Origin: Actinomycetes bacterium
GTDB lineage: Bacteria > Actinomycetota > CALGFH01
Assembly (NCBI GenBank): GCA_030152105.1
Contig: JASLIH010000492.1
Location: 1-5,273, forward strand
Reading direction: 5' to 3'
Length of the DNA: 5,273 bases
Below are positions 1 through 5,241 of the stretch, in pieces. The position numbers and the translations under genes were made by a program. The notes beneath the pieces were generated by a model, which was given only the letters and a program-made list of their open reading frames with translations, was not told the origin of the DNA and did not search any database. Position 1 is the stretch's first letter. Each line of letters starts with the position of its first letter.

Positions 1-14
1 CATGCTGAATGAGT

Positions 15-22
15 GGAGAGGG
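15..22 (+). promoter_or_regulatory. Ribosome-binding site deciding the GH3 start
   Basis: GGAGAGGG lies 4 nt before the ATG at 27, the right arrangement for an actinobacterial Shine-Dalgarno. It falls downstream of the alternative in-frame ATG at 9, so the ATG at 27 is the better start. Stop codons TGA at 6-8 and 10-12 could be the end of an upstream gene outside the window, but too little sequence remains to show this. Confidence 0.65.
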
Positions 23-26
23 CACT

Positions 27-2312
27 ATGACGATTGTCTCGAAGGCCTCGTCATTGCTGGCTGAGCTGACCCTGGAGGAGAAGGCGTCGCTGTGCCTGGG
101 CTCCGACTTCTGGCACACGGCGGCGGTGGAGCGGCTCGGCATCCCGGCGATCATGGTGTCCGACGGTCCCCACGGGCTGCGCAAGCAACCCGAGGAAGGC
201 GACCACGTCGCCATCTCTGGCAGCGTTCCGGCGACCTGCTTCCCGACCGCTTGTGCCCTTGGGTCGTCCTGGGATCCGGAGCTGGTGCAGCGCGTGGGTG
301 AGGCACTGGGCCGCGAGGCCAGGGCGCAGGCCGTGGCGGTCGTGCTCGGTCCAGGCATCAACATCAAGCGCTCCCCACTGTGCGGGCGCAACTTCGAGTA
401 CCTCTCCGAGGATCCGGTGCTCTCCGGCGTCCTGGGGGCGGCAATGATCCACGGCGTCCAGAGCCAGGGCGTGGGTACCTCCCTCAAGCACTACGCCGTC
501 AACAACCAGGAGACCGACCGGCTGCGGGTCAGCGCCGAGGTCGACGAGCGGACCCTTCGCGAGATCTACCTCGCCGGCTTCGAGCGCGCCATCACCCAAG
601 CGCGGCCATGGACGGTGATGTGCGCCTACAACAAGGTCAACGGCGTGCACGCCTCCCAGAACGCCTGGCTGCTCACCACCATTCTCCGGAACGAATGGGG
701 CTTCGACGGCCTGGTCGTCTCCGACTGGGGCGCGGTCCACGACCGAGTCGCCGCCCTTGCCGCCGGCCTGGACCTGGAGATGCCGCCCAACCTTGGCGTC
801 AGCGACGCCGCCATCATCACCGCCGTCCGCTCGGGCCAGCTGGACGAGCACGTCCTCGACACCGCCGTGGCCAGGGTGCTCCAGCTCATCGACCGCGCCA
901 GCGCCACCACCGAGCCGCCTCCGGTGCTGGACCTCGACGCCCACCACGCCCTGGCCCGAGCGGCCGCGACAGAGTGCGCCGTCCTGGTGAAGAACGAGGA
1001 TCATCTGCTGCCGCTGCGCCCGACCGCCGGGGACACGATCGCGGTGATCGGCGAGTTCGCCCGGACCCCGCGCTACCAGGGAGCCGGCAGCTCCCAGGTC
1101 ACCCCCACCCGGGTCGACGTCGCCCTGGACGAGCTCCGCGCTGCCGTCCCCGACCAGGTGGAGATCACCTTCGCCGCCGGGTACGGCATCAACACCAGCG
1201 ACCACGACGAGGAGTTGGCGGCGGAGGCTGTCGCCCTCGTCGAAGGGGCCGAGGTGGTCGTCGCCTTCCTCGGCCTGCCCGCCACCGACGAGTCCGAGGG
1301 GTTCGACCGCAGCCACATCAACCTCCCAGCCAACCAGACGGCCCTGCTGTCCCGACTCGCCGACGCCAACCCGAACCTGGTGGTGGTGCTGGCCAACGGC
1401 TCGGTGGTACGGCTCGCGGAATGGGAGCAGCACGCCAAGGCGGTGCTGGAGTGCTGGCTGTCCGGGCAGGCCGCCGGCGGCGCGGCCACCGACCTGCTCC
1501 TCGGCGCGGCCAACCCCTCGGGACGGCTGGCCGAGACGCTGCCGCTGCGGCTGGAGGACACCCCCGCCTACCTCAACTTCCCCGGAGAGGCCGGCCACGT
1601 GCGCTACGGCGAGCACATCTTCGTCGGCTACCGCGCCTACGACGCCCTCGACCTCCAGGTCAGCTACCCATTCGGCCACGGCCTGTCCTATACCAGCTTC
1701 AGCTACGCCGACCTCACCACCAACCTCACCGGGAGCGCCCAGGACGGTGACCTCCTCGTGAACGTCACCTGCCGGGTCACCAACACCGGCGATCGCCGCG
1801 GAAAAGAAGTCGTCCAGCTGTACGTCCGCGACCCCGAGGCCTCGGTGGCCCGCCCGGTCCGCGAGCTCAAAGCCTTCGCCAAGGTCGACCTCGACCCCAA
1901 CCAGACCACGATCGTGGACCTCACGCTCACCGCTCGTGACCTCTCCTACTGGTCGACAACCCTGAACGACTGGGCCCTGGAGGGCGGCGAGTTCGAACTC
2001 GCCGTCGGAGCCTCCTCCCGCGACCTTCGGCTGACCACCACCATCGACATCGCCGCCCCTCCCCTGCCGACCAGGCTCGACGCCATGTCCACCCTCCAGG
2101 AATGGCTCGCCGATCCCACCGGCTCCGCCCTCCTCCACGAGGCGGTCGGGACCGATGAAACCGGTCGACCAAAGGGCATCCTCGGCAACGAGGAGCTCAT
2201 GGTCGTCATCGGCAACTTCCCGATCAGCACCCTGGCCGCGTTCCCCGGCCTCGGTCTCAGCCACGCTGTCGTCCACGGCCTTGTCGACCAGGTCTCGGCC
2301 AAAGACGAATAG
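27..2312 (+). CDS. Glycoside hydrolase family 3 beta-glucosidase, cytoplasmic
   Basis: Predicted retaining exo-beta-glucosidase of 761 aa that releases glucose from the non-reducing end of beta-glucosides or short oligosaccharides. The (alpha/beta)8 domain (about residues 10-290) carries the substrate-binding motif VSDGPHGLR (44-52), GRNFEYLSEDP (about 120-130), KHYAVNNQE (154-162) and GLVVSDWGAVHD, whose Asp233 is the expected nucleophile. The alpha/beta sandwich (about 315-520) has ESEGFDR (422-428), where Glu424 or Glu422 should be the acid/base. A fibronectin-III-like domain follows (about 584-670, with GKEVVQLYVRDP), then a tail of about 80 residues. There is no PA14 insert. KHYAVNNQE argues against NagZ-type hexosaminidase, which has KHFPGHG. 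No signal peptide is visible, so it probably acts on imported sugars. The start at 27 is chosen for its ribosome-binding site; an ATG at 9 would add six residues. The family call is very secure; the exact substrate (glucoside, xyloside or saponin) cannot be read from sequence. Confidence 0.95.
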   Translation: MTIVSKASSLLAELTLEEKASLCLGSDFWHTAAVERLGIPAIMVSDGPHGLRKQPEEGDHVAISGSVPATCFPTACALGSSWDPELVQRVGEALGREARAQAVAVVLGPGINIKRSPLCGRNFEYLSEDPVLSGVLGAAMIHGVQSQGVGTSLKHYAVNNQETDRLRVSAEVDERTLREIYLAGFERAITQARPWTVMCAYNKVNGVHASQNAWLLTTILRNEWGFDGLVVSDWGAVHDRVAALAAGLDLEMPPNLGVSDAAIITAVRSGQLDEHVLDTAVARVLQLIDRASATTEPPPVLDLDAHHALARAAATECAVLVKNEDHLLPLRPTAGDTIAVIGEFARTPRYQGAGSSQVTPTRVDVALDELRAAVPDQVEITFAAGYGINTSDHDEELAAEAVALVEGAEVVVAFLGLPATDESEGFDRSHINLPANQTALLSRLADANPNLVVVLANGSVVRLAEWEQHAKAVLECWLSGQAAGGAATDLLLGAANPSGRLAETLPLRLEDTPAYLNFPGEAGHVRYGEHIFVGYRAYDALDLQVSYPFGHGLSYTSFSYADLTTNLTGSAQDGDLLVNVTCRVTNTGDRRGKEVVQLYVRDPEASVARPVRELKAFAKVDLDPNQTTIVDLTLTARDLSYWSTTLNDWALEGGEFELAVGASSRDLRLTTTIDIAAPPLPTRLDAMSTLQEWLADPTGSALLHEAVGTDETGRPKGILGNEELMVVIGNFPISTLAAFPGLGLSHAVVHGLVDQVSAKDE

Positions 2313-2349
2313 CGACCTCGGAGCGACCGGCGAGTCGGCGTGTCGAATC

Positions 2350-2377
2350 CGGACGGCTGATCAACGATCAGGGTCCG
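2350..2377. terminator. Stem-loop between convergent genes, probable bidirectional terminator
   Basis: CGGAC (2350-2354) pairs with GTCCG (2373-2377), and CTGATC (2357-2362) pairs with GATCAG (2366-2371) around an AAC loop. The two helices are separated by a small GG/G internal loop. It begins 37 bp after the GH3 stop and lies 25 bp beyond the stop of the minus-strand Rid gene, where a terminator shared by two converging genes is expected. There is no T-tract on either strand, which is common in high-GC actinobacteria but leaves termination unproven. An operator for an unknown regulator is the alternative. Confidence 0.5.
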
Positions 2378-2392
2378 TACGAGCAGTACGAG
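2377..2392. repeat. Short direct repeat GTACGAG
   Basis: GTACGAG occurs at 2377-2383 and again at 2386-2392, separated by CA, immediately beside the intergenic stem-loop. Two 7-bp copies in a high-GC gap can arise by chance, and no function is assigned. Confidence 0.3.
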
Positions 2393-2402
2393 GCCGCCGG
2401 GA

Positions 2403-2798
2403 TCACCCAAGCACTGCGACCGCTTCAACCTCGACCAGTTGACCCCGGTAGCCGAGCTGTTCCACGCCCAGCAGGGTGCTGGCCGGGCGTGCAGCACCGA
2501 TTCGGGAGGTACGCACCACGTCCCAGACCGCCACCAGCGCAGCCTGATCACCCACCACATACACCGTCGTCTTGACGACCTGCTCTGGGTCGGCACCCGC
2601 CGCACCCAGAGCCACCAGCAAGTTGTCGAGCACCTGGCTGGCTTGTGCGCGGTGGTCGCCAGGACCGACCAAGTTCCCAGCGGCGTCCAGCGGAACGGCC
2701 CCCGCCGTCCACACACTGGAGGTGCCACGAGCAGTGACCACGTGCGAGTAGTCAGGTGGTGGTGCGAGCTGGGCACAGGTGCGACGCTCGATGGCCAC
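2403..2798 (-). CDS. RidA/YjgF/UK114-family protein lacking the catalytic arginine
   Basis: A 131-aa protein covering the whole Rid fold, which forms trimers with ligand clefts at the subunit interfaces. Visible family hallmarks are LAPPPDYSHV (11-20, Tyr17 matching E. coli RidA Tyr17), VWTAGAVPLDAAGNLVGPGD (about 29-48), QVLDNLLVALGAAGADPEQV, VKTTVYVVGD (75-84), RPASTLLGVEQL (104-115) and the C-terminal LVEVEAVAVLG. True RidA deaminates reactive enamine/imine intermediates such as 2-aminoacrylate using Arg105 in the motif PARS. Here the aligned residue is Ser107 (PAST), so classical imine deaminase activity is doubtful and a Rid4-7-like subgroup is more likely. The GTG start at 2798 is chosen for the GGAGG 9 nt upstream and because it gives normal family length; an ATG at 2921 would add 41 unconserved residues. 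It converges with the GH3 gene and seems to be its own transcription unit. Function in this organism is unknown. Confidence 0.9.
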   Translation of the reverse strand: MAIERRTCAQLAPPPDYSHVVTARGTSSVWTAGAVPLDAAGNLVGPGDHRAQASQVLDNLLVALGAAGADPEQVVKTTVYVVGDQAALVAVWDVVRTSRIGAARPASTLLGVEQLGYRGQLVEVEAVAVLG

Positions 2799-2807
2799 GA
2801 GGGCGAT

Positions 2808-2812
2808 CCTCC
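2808..2812 (-). promoter_or_regulatory. Shine-Dalgarno of the Rid-family gene
   Basis: GGAGG on the minus strand (CCTCC at 2808-2812) lies 9 nt before the GTG at 2798. It decides this start over an upstream in-frame GTG at 2837 and ATG at 2921, neither of which yields family-like N-terminal sequence. Confidence 0.65.
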
Positions 2813-2835
2813 ACAGCTTGGCGACAAGGCGGATC

Positions 2836-2841
2836 ACTGTA
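2836..2841 (-). promoter_or_regulatory. Weak candidate -10 element for the Rid-family gene
   Basis: TACAGT on the minus strand fits the actinobacterial TANNNT pattern and would place transcription start near 2829, about 30 nt ahead of the GTG. A 17-nt spacer puts TTTCTG in the -35 position, a poor match to TTGACA. This is a guess from position and one hexamer. Confidence 0.2.
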
Positions 2842-2935
2842 GTGCCGCCCCGCGCGGACAGAAACCGGCCACGCACGCGGTGGCCTGCGGCAGACCATGA
2901 TCGGCCGGCCGCGCACGGCAAGGTCGATGCAAGCC

Positions 2936-2949
2936 TTGACCAATTGACC
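2936..2949. repeat. Tandem TTGACC repeat
   Basis: TTGACC occurs at 2936-2941 and 2944-2949, eight bases apart, with a CAATTG palindrome (2941-2946) bridging the two. TTGACC resembles a -35 hexamer, but no TANNNT sits 16-18 bp after either copy. The spacing is shorter than one helical turn, so a paired operator is not obvious. Confidence 0.3.
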
Positions 2950-2950
2950 C

Positions 2951-2966
2951 CCGCTCCTCAGAGCGG
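2951..2966. repeat. Short GC-rich hairpin
   Basis: CCGCTC (2951-2956) and GAGCGG (2961-2966) form a perfect 6-bp stem around the loop CTCA. No T-tract follows on either strand and no gene ends beside it, so its role is unknown. Confidence 0.35.
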
Positions 2967-2990
2967 CCCACGATCGGCGCCATGCGCACC

Positions 2991-3022
2991 AGCGAAAACG
3001 CAGGTCACGAGCGAGCGAAAAC
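2991..3022. repeat. Direct repeat AGCGAAAAC, 23-bp period
   Basis: AGCGAAAAC is found at 2991-2999 and 3014-3022, and a partial third copy, AGCGAA, follows at 3023-3028. A 23-bp start-to-start distance is close to two helical turns, as in some tandem regulator sites. A-runs are uncommon in this GC-rich gap, which makes the repeat stand out. No regulator is suggested by the sequence. Confidence 0.35.
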
Positions 3023-3061
3023 AGCGAAGTGAGGATGCCGGATCAAGCACTCCGACCAGGC

Positions 3062-3090
3062 GTGGCCGCCACGGCACGGCCACCGTGGCG
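3062..3090. repeat. Two overlapping, mutually exclusive hairpins
   Basis: GTGGCCG (3062-3068) can pair with CGGCCAC (3077-3083), a 7-bp stem. Alternatively CGCCACGG (3067-3074) can pair with CCGTGGCG (3083-3090), an 8-bp stem. Each has an 8-nt loop and the arms overlap, so only one can form at a time. It lies about 215 bp upstream of the acyltransferase start and could belong to a leader RNA, an interspersed repeat or a protein-binding site; the sequence alone does not choose. Confidence 0.4.
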
Positions 3091-3228
3091 CGCTATCGTA
3101 CTGTTTGAGTAGCCGGTGATCTGGCTGTCGCAGTCCGGACCAGCGCCTCCATAGCAACAACCACGGGCGTGCACCCAGCCGGTGCTCCTGTGCCAAGCGT
3201 CAGGTCGATAGGGGACGACATCGGCGAA

Positions 3229-3254
3229 CCCGGGGCCTGCATGCTTGGCCCGGG
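3229..3254. repeat. Inverted repeat 50 bp upstream of the acyltransferase gene
   Basis: CCCGGGGCC (3229-3237) pairs with GGCCCGGG (3247-3254) to give eight G-C pairs with one bulged G, around the loop TGCATGCTT. It ends 50 bp before the GTG start. A stem this GC-rich in the untranslated leader, if transcribed, would be stable and could influence transcription or translation; as DNA it could be an operator. Confidence 0.45.
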
Positions 3255-3304
3255 CTGGTGGGGAAGGGCCGATCTGCGGCGACAAGGGACGGTGAACAAG
3301 ACCG

Positions 3305-4327
3305 GTGGCGGGGTCGGGGCGAGAGCGCATTCTGGCGATCGATGTGGTGCGCGGGCTGGCGGTGGTCGGCATGCTGCTGGTCAACAATGCCGGCATCCCG
3401 GCCGCCATGCCCCAGGCGCTGCGCCACGCCCCCTGGCAAGGGCTGACCCTGGCTGACCAGGTGTTCCCGCTGTTCCTGTTCACCGTCGGGGCGTCGTTGC
3501 CGTTCTCCCAGCGCGCGCAGCGGCCAGGCGCGGTGCTGCGGCGGGTGGTGGTGCTGTTCCTCCTCGGCAGCCTGCTTGTCTCCGCCAAACAGTATCGCCT
3601 GGCCCCCTCCACCGGCGTGCTGCAGCAGATCGCGGGCGCCTACCTGCTGGCCTGGGCGCTGTTGCGGTTGCCCCGCCGGGCGCAGCTGCCAGCCGCCGCG
3701 CTCCTGCTGGCCGGGCTGTGGGCGGCGTTTACCTTCGTGCCAGCCCCTGGGGTGCGGCCAGGCTCATGGGCGCCGGGCAGCAATCTGGCCGAGTTCGTTG
3801 ATCGCCTGGTCCTCGGCCAACCCTCCGAGCATGGCGTGCTGGTGATGGTGTCGAGCAGTGTGAGCGTGCTGGCGGGGGTCGCTGCCGGGCGGCTGCTGCG
3901 CGACGGGCCCGCCGCCGGGGTGACCCGCCGGCTGCTTGCCCTAGGGGTGGGCATGCTGGCGCTCGGCCTGCTGGTCGCCATCGCGGTGCCGATCGGCAAA
4001 CCGCTGTGGACGCCTTCGTTCGTGCTGGTCACTGCCGGCATCTCCGCGCTGCTCACGGCCGCGGCCTATCGGCTGGTCGACCGGGGACCCGGCCGGTCCT
4101 GGGCGCGGCCACTGGTCACGCTGGGCAGCAACGCCTTGGCGCTGTACGCGGCCTCAGTCCTGCTGTTCGCGTTCCTGCTCAAGCCCTGGCAGGCGGTACT
4201 GGTGCGGCCGCTGGCGGCGGCCGGCGGCGCCACCTTCGCCGCGCTGGCCTATGCCGCGGGGACCGTGCTGGTTGCCTGGGCATTGGCCGAGTGGCTCTAC
4301 TGGCGGCGGGTGTTCGTCAAGGTGTGA
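3305..4327 (+). CDS. HGSNAT/NagX-like (COG4299) membrane acyltransferase
   Basis: A 340-aa polytopic membrane protein with about ten predicted helices (near 13-31, 51-66, 78-94, 104-121, 128-145, 176-198, 209-229, 236-256, 268-292 and 307-331). Family hallmarks are ILAIDVVRGLAVVGMLLVNN (9-28), RHAPWQGLTLADQVFPLFLF (40-59), GVLQQIA (104-110), IGKPLWTPSFVLVTAG (230-245), LGSNALALYAAS (273-284) and the terminal WRRVFVKV. Human HGSNAT carries acetyl from cytosolic acetyl-CoA to terminal glucosamine across the lysosomal membrane; His41 and Asn27 align with its proposed active-site His269 and Asn258. The bacterial substrate is unknown, plausibly an amino sugar or cell-surface glycan. GTG at 3305 is the only plausible start, because TGA at 3293-3295 closes the frame upstream and later starts would cut helix 1. 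The ribosome-binding site is poor: AAGGGA at 3284-3289 is 15 nt away. The 3' end overlaps the convergent deacetylase gene. Family call is good; catalytic function is inferred. Confidence 0.85.
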   Translation: MAGSGRERILAIDVVRGLAVVGMLLVNNAGIPAAMPQALRHAPWQGLTLADQVFPLFLFTVGASLPFSQRAQRPGAVLRRVVVLFLLGSLLVSAKQYRLAPSTGVLQQIAGAYLLAWALLRLPRRAQLPAAALLLAGLWAAFTFVPAPGVRPGSWAPGSNLAEFVDRLVLGQPSEHGVLVMVSSSVSVLAGVAAGRLLRDGPAAGVTRRLLALGVGMLALGLLVAIAVPIGKPLWTPSFVLVTAGISALLTAAAYRLVDRGPGRSWARPLVTLGSNALALYAASVLLFAFLLKPWQAVLVRPLAAAGGATFAALAYAAGTVLVAWALAEWLYWRRVFVKV

Positions 4328-5142
4328 GCGGGATGCTGCTCGCCGGCGGCGAGCAACGCCGATACGGTGACCAGGCGCAGCCCCTGACCCAGCACCCGCT
4401 CGACCGCCGCCGGGAGCGCCTGGACCTCGACCCGGCGGCGCGCTCGCAGCTCGTGAGCGCCCGGCCCCCTGGGATGGAAGGTGCCCCGGCCGATGCCGTC
4501 ATGGAGTGCGACCACGTCACCCGGCGCGACCGTGCGGGCGAGGTGATCGGCCACCGAGGCGGGGGTCCCCACGCCGGCGCTGCCGCGCGTCACCGACCAC
4601 AGCAGCACGTCGTAGCCCAGCTCGGCAGCGCTTTGGATCGCCGACCCGGTGAGGTTGCCGCGCGGCGGGCGGAAGAAACGCGGCCGCACCCCGGCGGTCC
4701 GCTCGATCGCCTCGCGGCCACGCTCGAGCTGGCGGCGTGTCTGGAGTGCGGACTGGAAGGCTAGGTCCTGGTGGGTCCAGGTGTGGTTGCCCAGCTCGTG
4801 CCCGGCGGCCACGACGGCCCGGACCAGGTCAGGGTGTCGCAGGGCGTTCCAGCCCATCACGTTGAAGGTCGCCTGCACGCCGTGCTCGGCCAGCACCTCC
4901 AGGATCCGGGGCGTCAGCTCGGGGTCGGGACCGTCGTCGAAGGTCAGCGCGGCCAGGGGCTTGACGGTCGACACCGACCAGATCAGCCGCTGCTGCCCAA
5001 GCCGTTGGTCCGGTGCCGCCGGGACCGCGGAAGCGTTCCGCTCACGCACCAGCCGCTCGTCACGCCAGTCCAGCAGGGCTGGACCGCTGGCGAGCCCGGC
5101 TACGGCCGCCCCTCCGCCGGCCAGAAATGCGCGCCGCTTCAT
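4297..5142 (-). CDS. Tat-exported polysaccharide deacetylase (CE4, NodB domain)
   Basis: Predicted metal-dependent carbohydrate esterase of 281 aa that removes acetyl groups from N- or O-acetylated glycans such as peptidoglycan, chitin or capsule. The N-terminus KRRAFLAGGGAAVAGLA is a twin-arginine signal without a lipobox, so export in folded form is expected. The NodB domain (about 60-265) shows LTFDDGP (66-72; catalytic-base Asp69, metal Asp70), GNHTWTH (metal His120 and His124), RPPRG (158-162) and LHDG (213-216; His214). The usual Asp-Trp of the fourth motif is not seen; that segment reads LLWSVTRGSAG. The ATG at 5142 is preferred; a TTG at 5148 would add two residues. Neither has its own clear ribosome-binding site, but the ATG overlaps the stop of an upstream small ORF as ATGA, which suggests translational coupling. 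The frame stays open to the window edge without another ATG or GTG. The gene ends 31 bp inside the convergent acyltransferase gene. Natural substrate is unknown. Confidence 0.92.
   Translation of the reverse strand: MKRRAFLAGGGAAVAGLASGPALLDWRDERLVRERNASAVPAAPDQRLGQQRLIWSVSTVKPLAALTFDDGPDPELTPRILEVLAEHGVQATFNVMGWNALRHPDLVRAVVAAGHELGNHTWTHQDLAFQSALQTRRQLERGREAIERTAGVRPRFFRPPRGNLTGSAIQSAAELGYDVLLWSVTRGSAGVGTPASVADHLARTVAPGDVVALHDGIGRGTFHPRGPGAHELRARRRVEVQALPAAVERVLGQGLRLVTVSALLAAGEQHPAHTLTNTRRQ
4337..4355. terminator. Perfect hairpin just after the acyltransferase stop
   Basis: TGCTCGCC (4337-4344) and GGCGAGCA (4348-4355) form an uninterrupted 8-bp stem with a GGC loop, beginning 9 bp past the TGA of the plus-strand gene. 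That is terminator-like, though no T-tract follows. It lies inside the 3' coding part of the minus-strand deacetylase (the LLAAGEQ segment), so coding constraint may also explain part of it. Confidence 0.4.
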
Positions 5143-5234
5143 CTGCAATGCCGACGGTGGCGACCCATGGCGAGCTGGCTGTTCCAGCCAGCGTCTGCCG
5201 TCTGGCGCTGCTTGCTGATCCGGACCTGCGACAC
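5139..5234 (-). CDS. Possible 31-codon ORF coupled to the deacetylase
   Basis: A GTG at 5234 starts a 31-residue frame beginning MSQVRISKQRQTADAG and ending GRHRRHCR. It has GGAGGG 7 nt upstream (5242-5247), better than anything in front of the deacetylase itself. Its TGA (5139-5141) overlaps the deacetylase ATG (5140-5142) as ATGA, the classic arrangement for coupled translation. The peptide is basic, has no recognised domain and may be a leader peptide. The same frame is open to the window edge at 5273, so it could instead be the 3' end of a larger gene lying outside. I do not recognise the product. Confidence 0.35.
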   Translation of the reverse strand: MSQVRISKQRQTADAGWNSQLAMGRHRRHCR

Positions 5235-5241
5235 GTCCGCA

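Larger units (their letters stand above)
2799..3304. other. Non-coding gap between divergent genes
   Basis: About 500 bp between the starts of the minus-strand Rid gene and the plus-strand membrane acyltransferase gene. Reading frames across it are short, rich in Arg/Pro/Ser and show no family motif I recognise. It should hold the promoters of both flanking genes, but I found no well-matched -35/-10 pair for the acyltransferase. It does contain several GC-rich inverted repeats (2951-2966, 3062-3090, 3229-3254) and direct repeats (2936-2949, 2991-3022), listed separately. A small RNA or the remains of a lost gene cannot be excluded. Confidence 0.6.

Noticed and set aside
9..26. ATG at 9 as the GH3 start
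   Set aside because: The good Shine-Dalgarno at 15-22 lies after this ATG and directly before the ATG at 27.
380..1750. A 456-codon plus-strand frame inside the GH3 gene
   Set aside because: The translation is dominated by Arg, Pro and Gly, the usual shifted-frame shadow of high-GC coding sequence.
51..2276. A 741-codon open frame on the minus strand covering almost the whole GH3 gene
   Set aside because: It is antisense to a gene with clear catalytic motifs, and its product is low-complexity Gly/Val/Glu-rich sequence with no domain. Long antisense frames are expected opposite GC-rich codons.
27..2312. GH3 gene as NagZ-type beta-N-acetylhexosaminidase, which would fit the amino-sugar theme
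   Set aside because: NagZ enzymes are shorter and carry KHFPGHG; this protein has KHYAVNNQE plus sandwich and FnIII domains, the beta-glucosidase architecture.
1946..2827. A 293-codon minus-strand frame across the GH3 3' end, the gap and the Rid gene
   Set aside because: It crosses the Rid gene in a different frame, has no recognisable motif, and the Rid and GH3 frames explain the same DNA.
2752..2943. Minus-strand frame with a plausible start, LVKACIDLAVRGRPIMVC, upstream of the Rid gene
   Set aside because: The first 25 codons look protein-like, but the rest turns Arg/Pro-rich, overlaps the Rid start in another frame, and matches no family I know. At most a remnant.
2779..3108. A 109-codon plus-strand frame through the divergent gap
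   Set aside because: It is antisense to the Rid N-terminus, then Arg/Ser/Thr-rich without structure, and has no convincing ribosome-binding site.
2799..3304. tRNA, riboswitch or CRISPR array in the long gap
   Set aside because: No cloverleaf with TTCGA-type T-loop, no known riboswitch core and no regularly spaced repeat of 20 bp or more was visible.
3043..3612. A 189-codon minus-strand frame upstream of and into the acyltransferase
   Set aside because: It is antisense to the conserved first helices of the membrane protein and has biased composition with no motif.
4006..4764. A 252-codon plus-strand frame spanning the acyltransferase/deacetylase junction
   Set aside because: It is a shifted-frame shadow of the acyltransferase that runs on antisense to the deacetylase, and is Arg/Ala/Gly-rich throughout.
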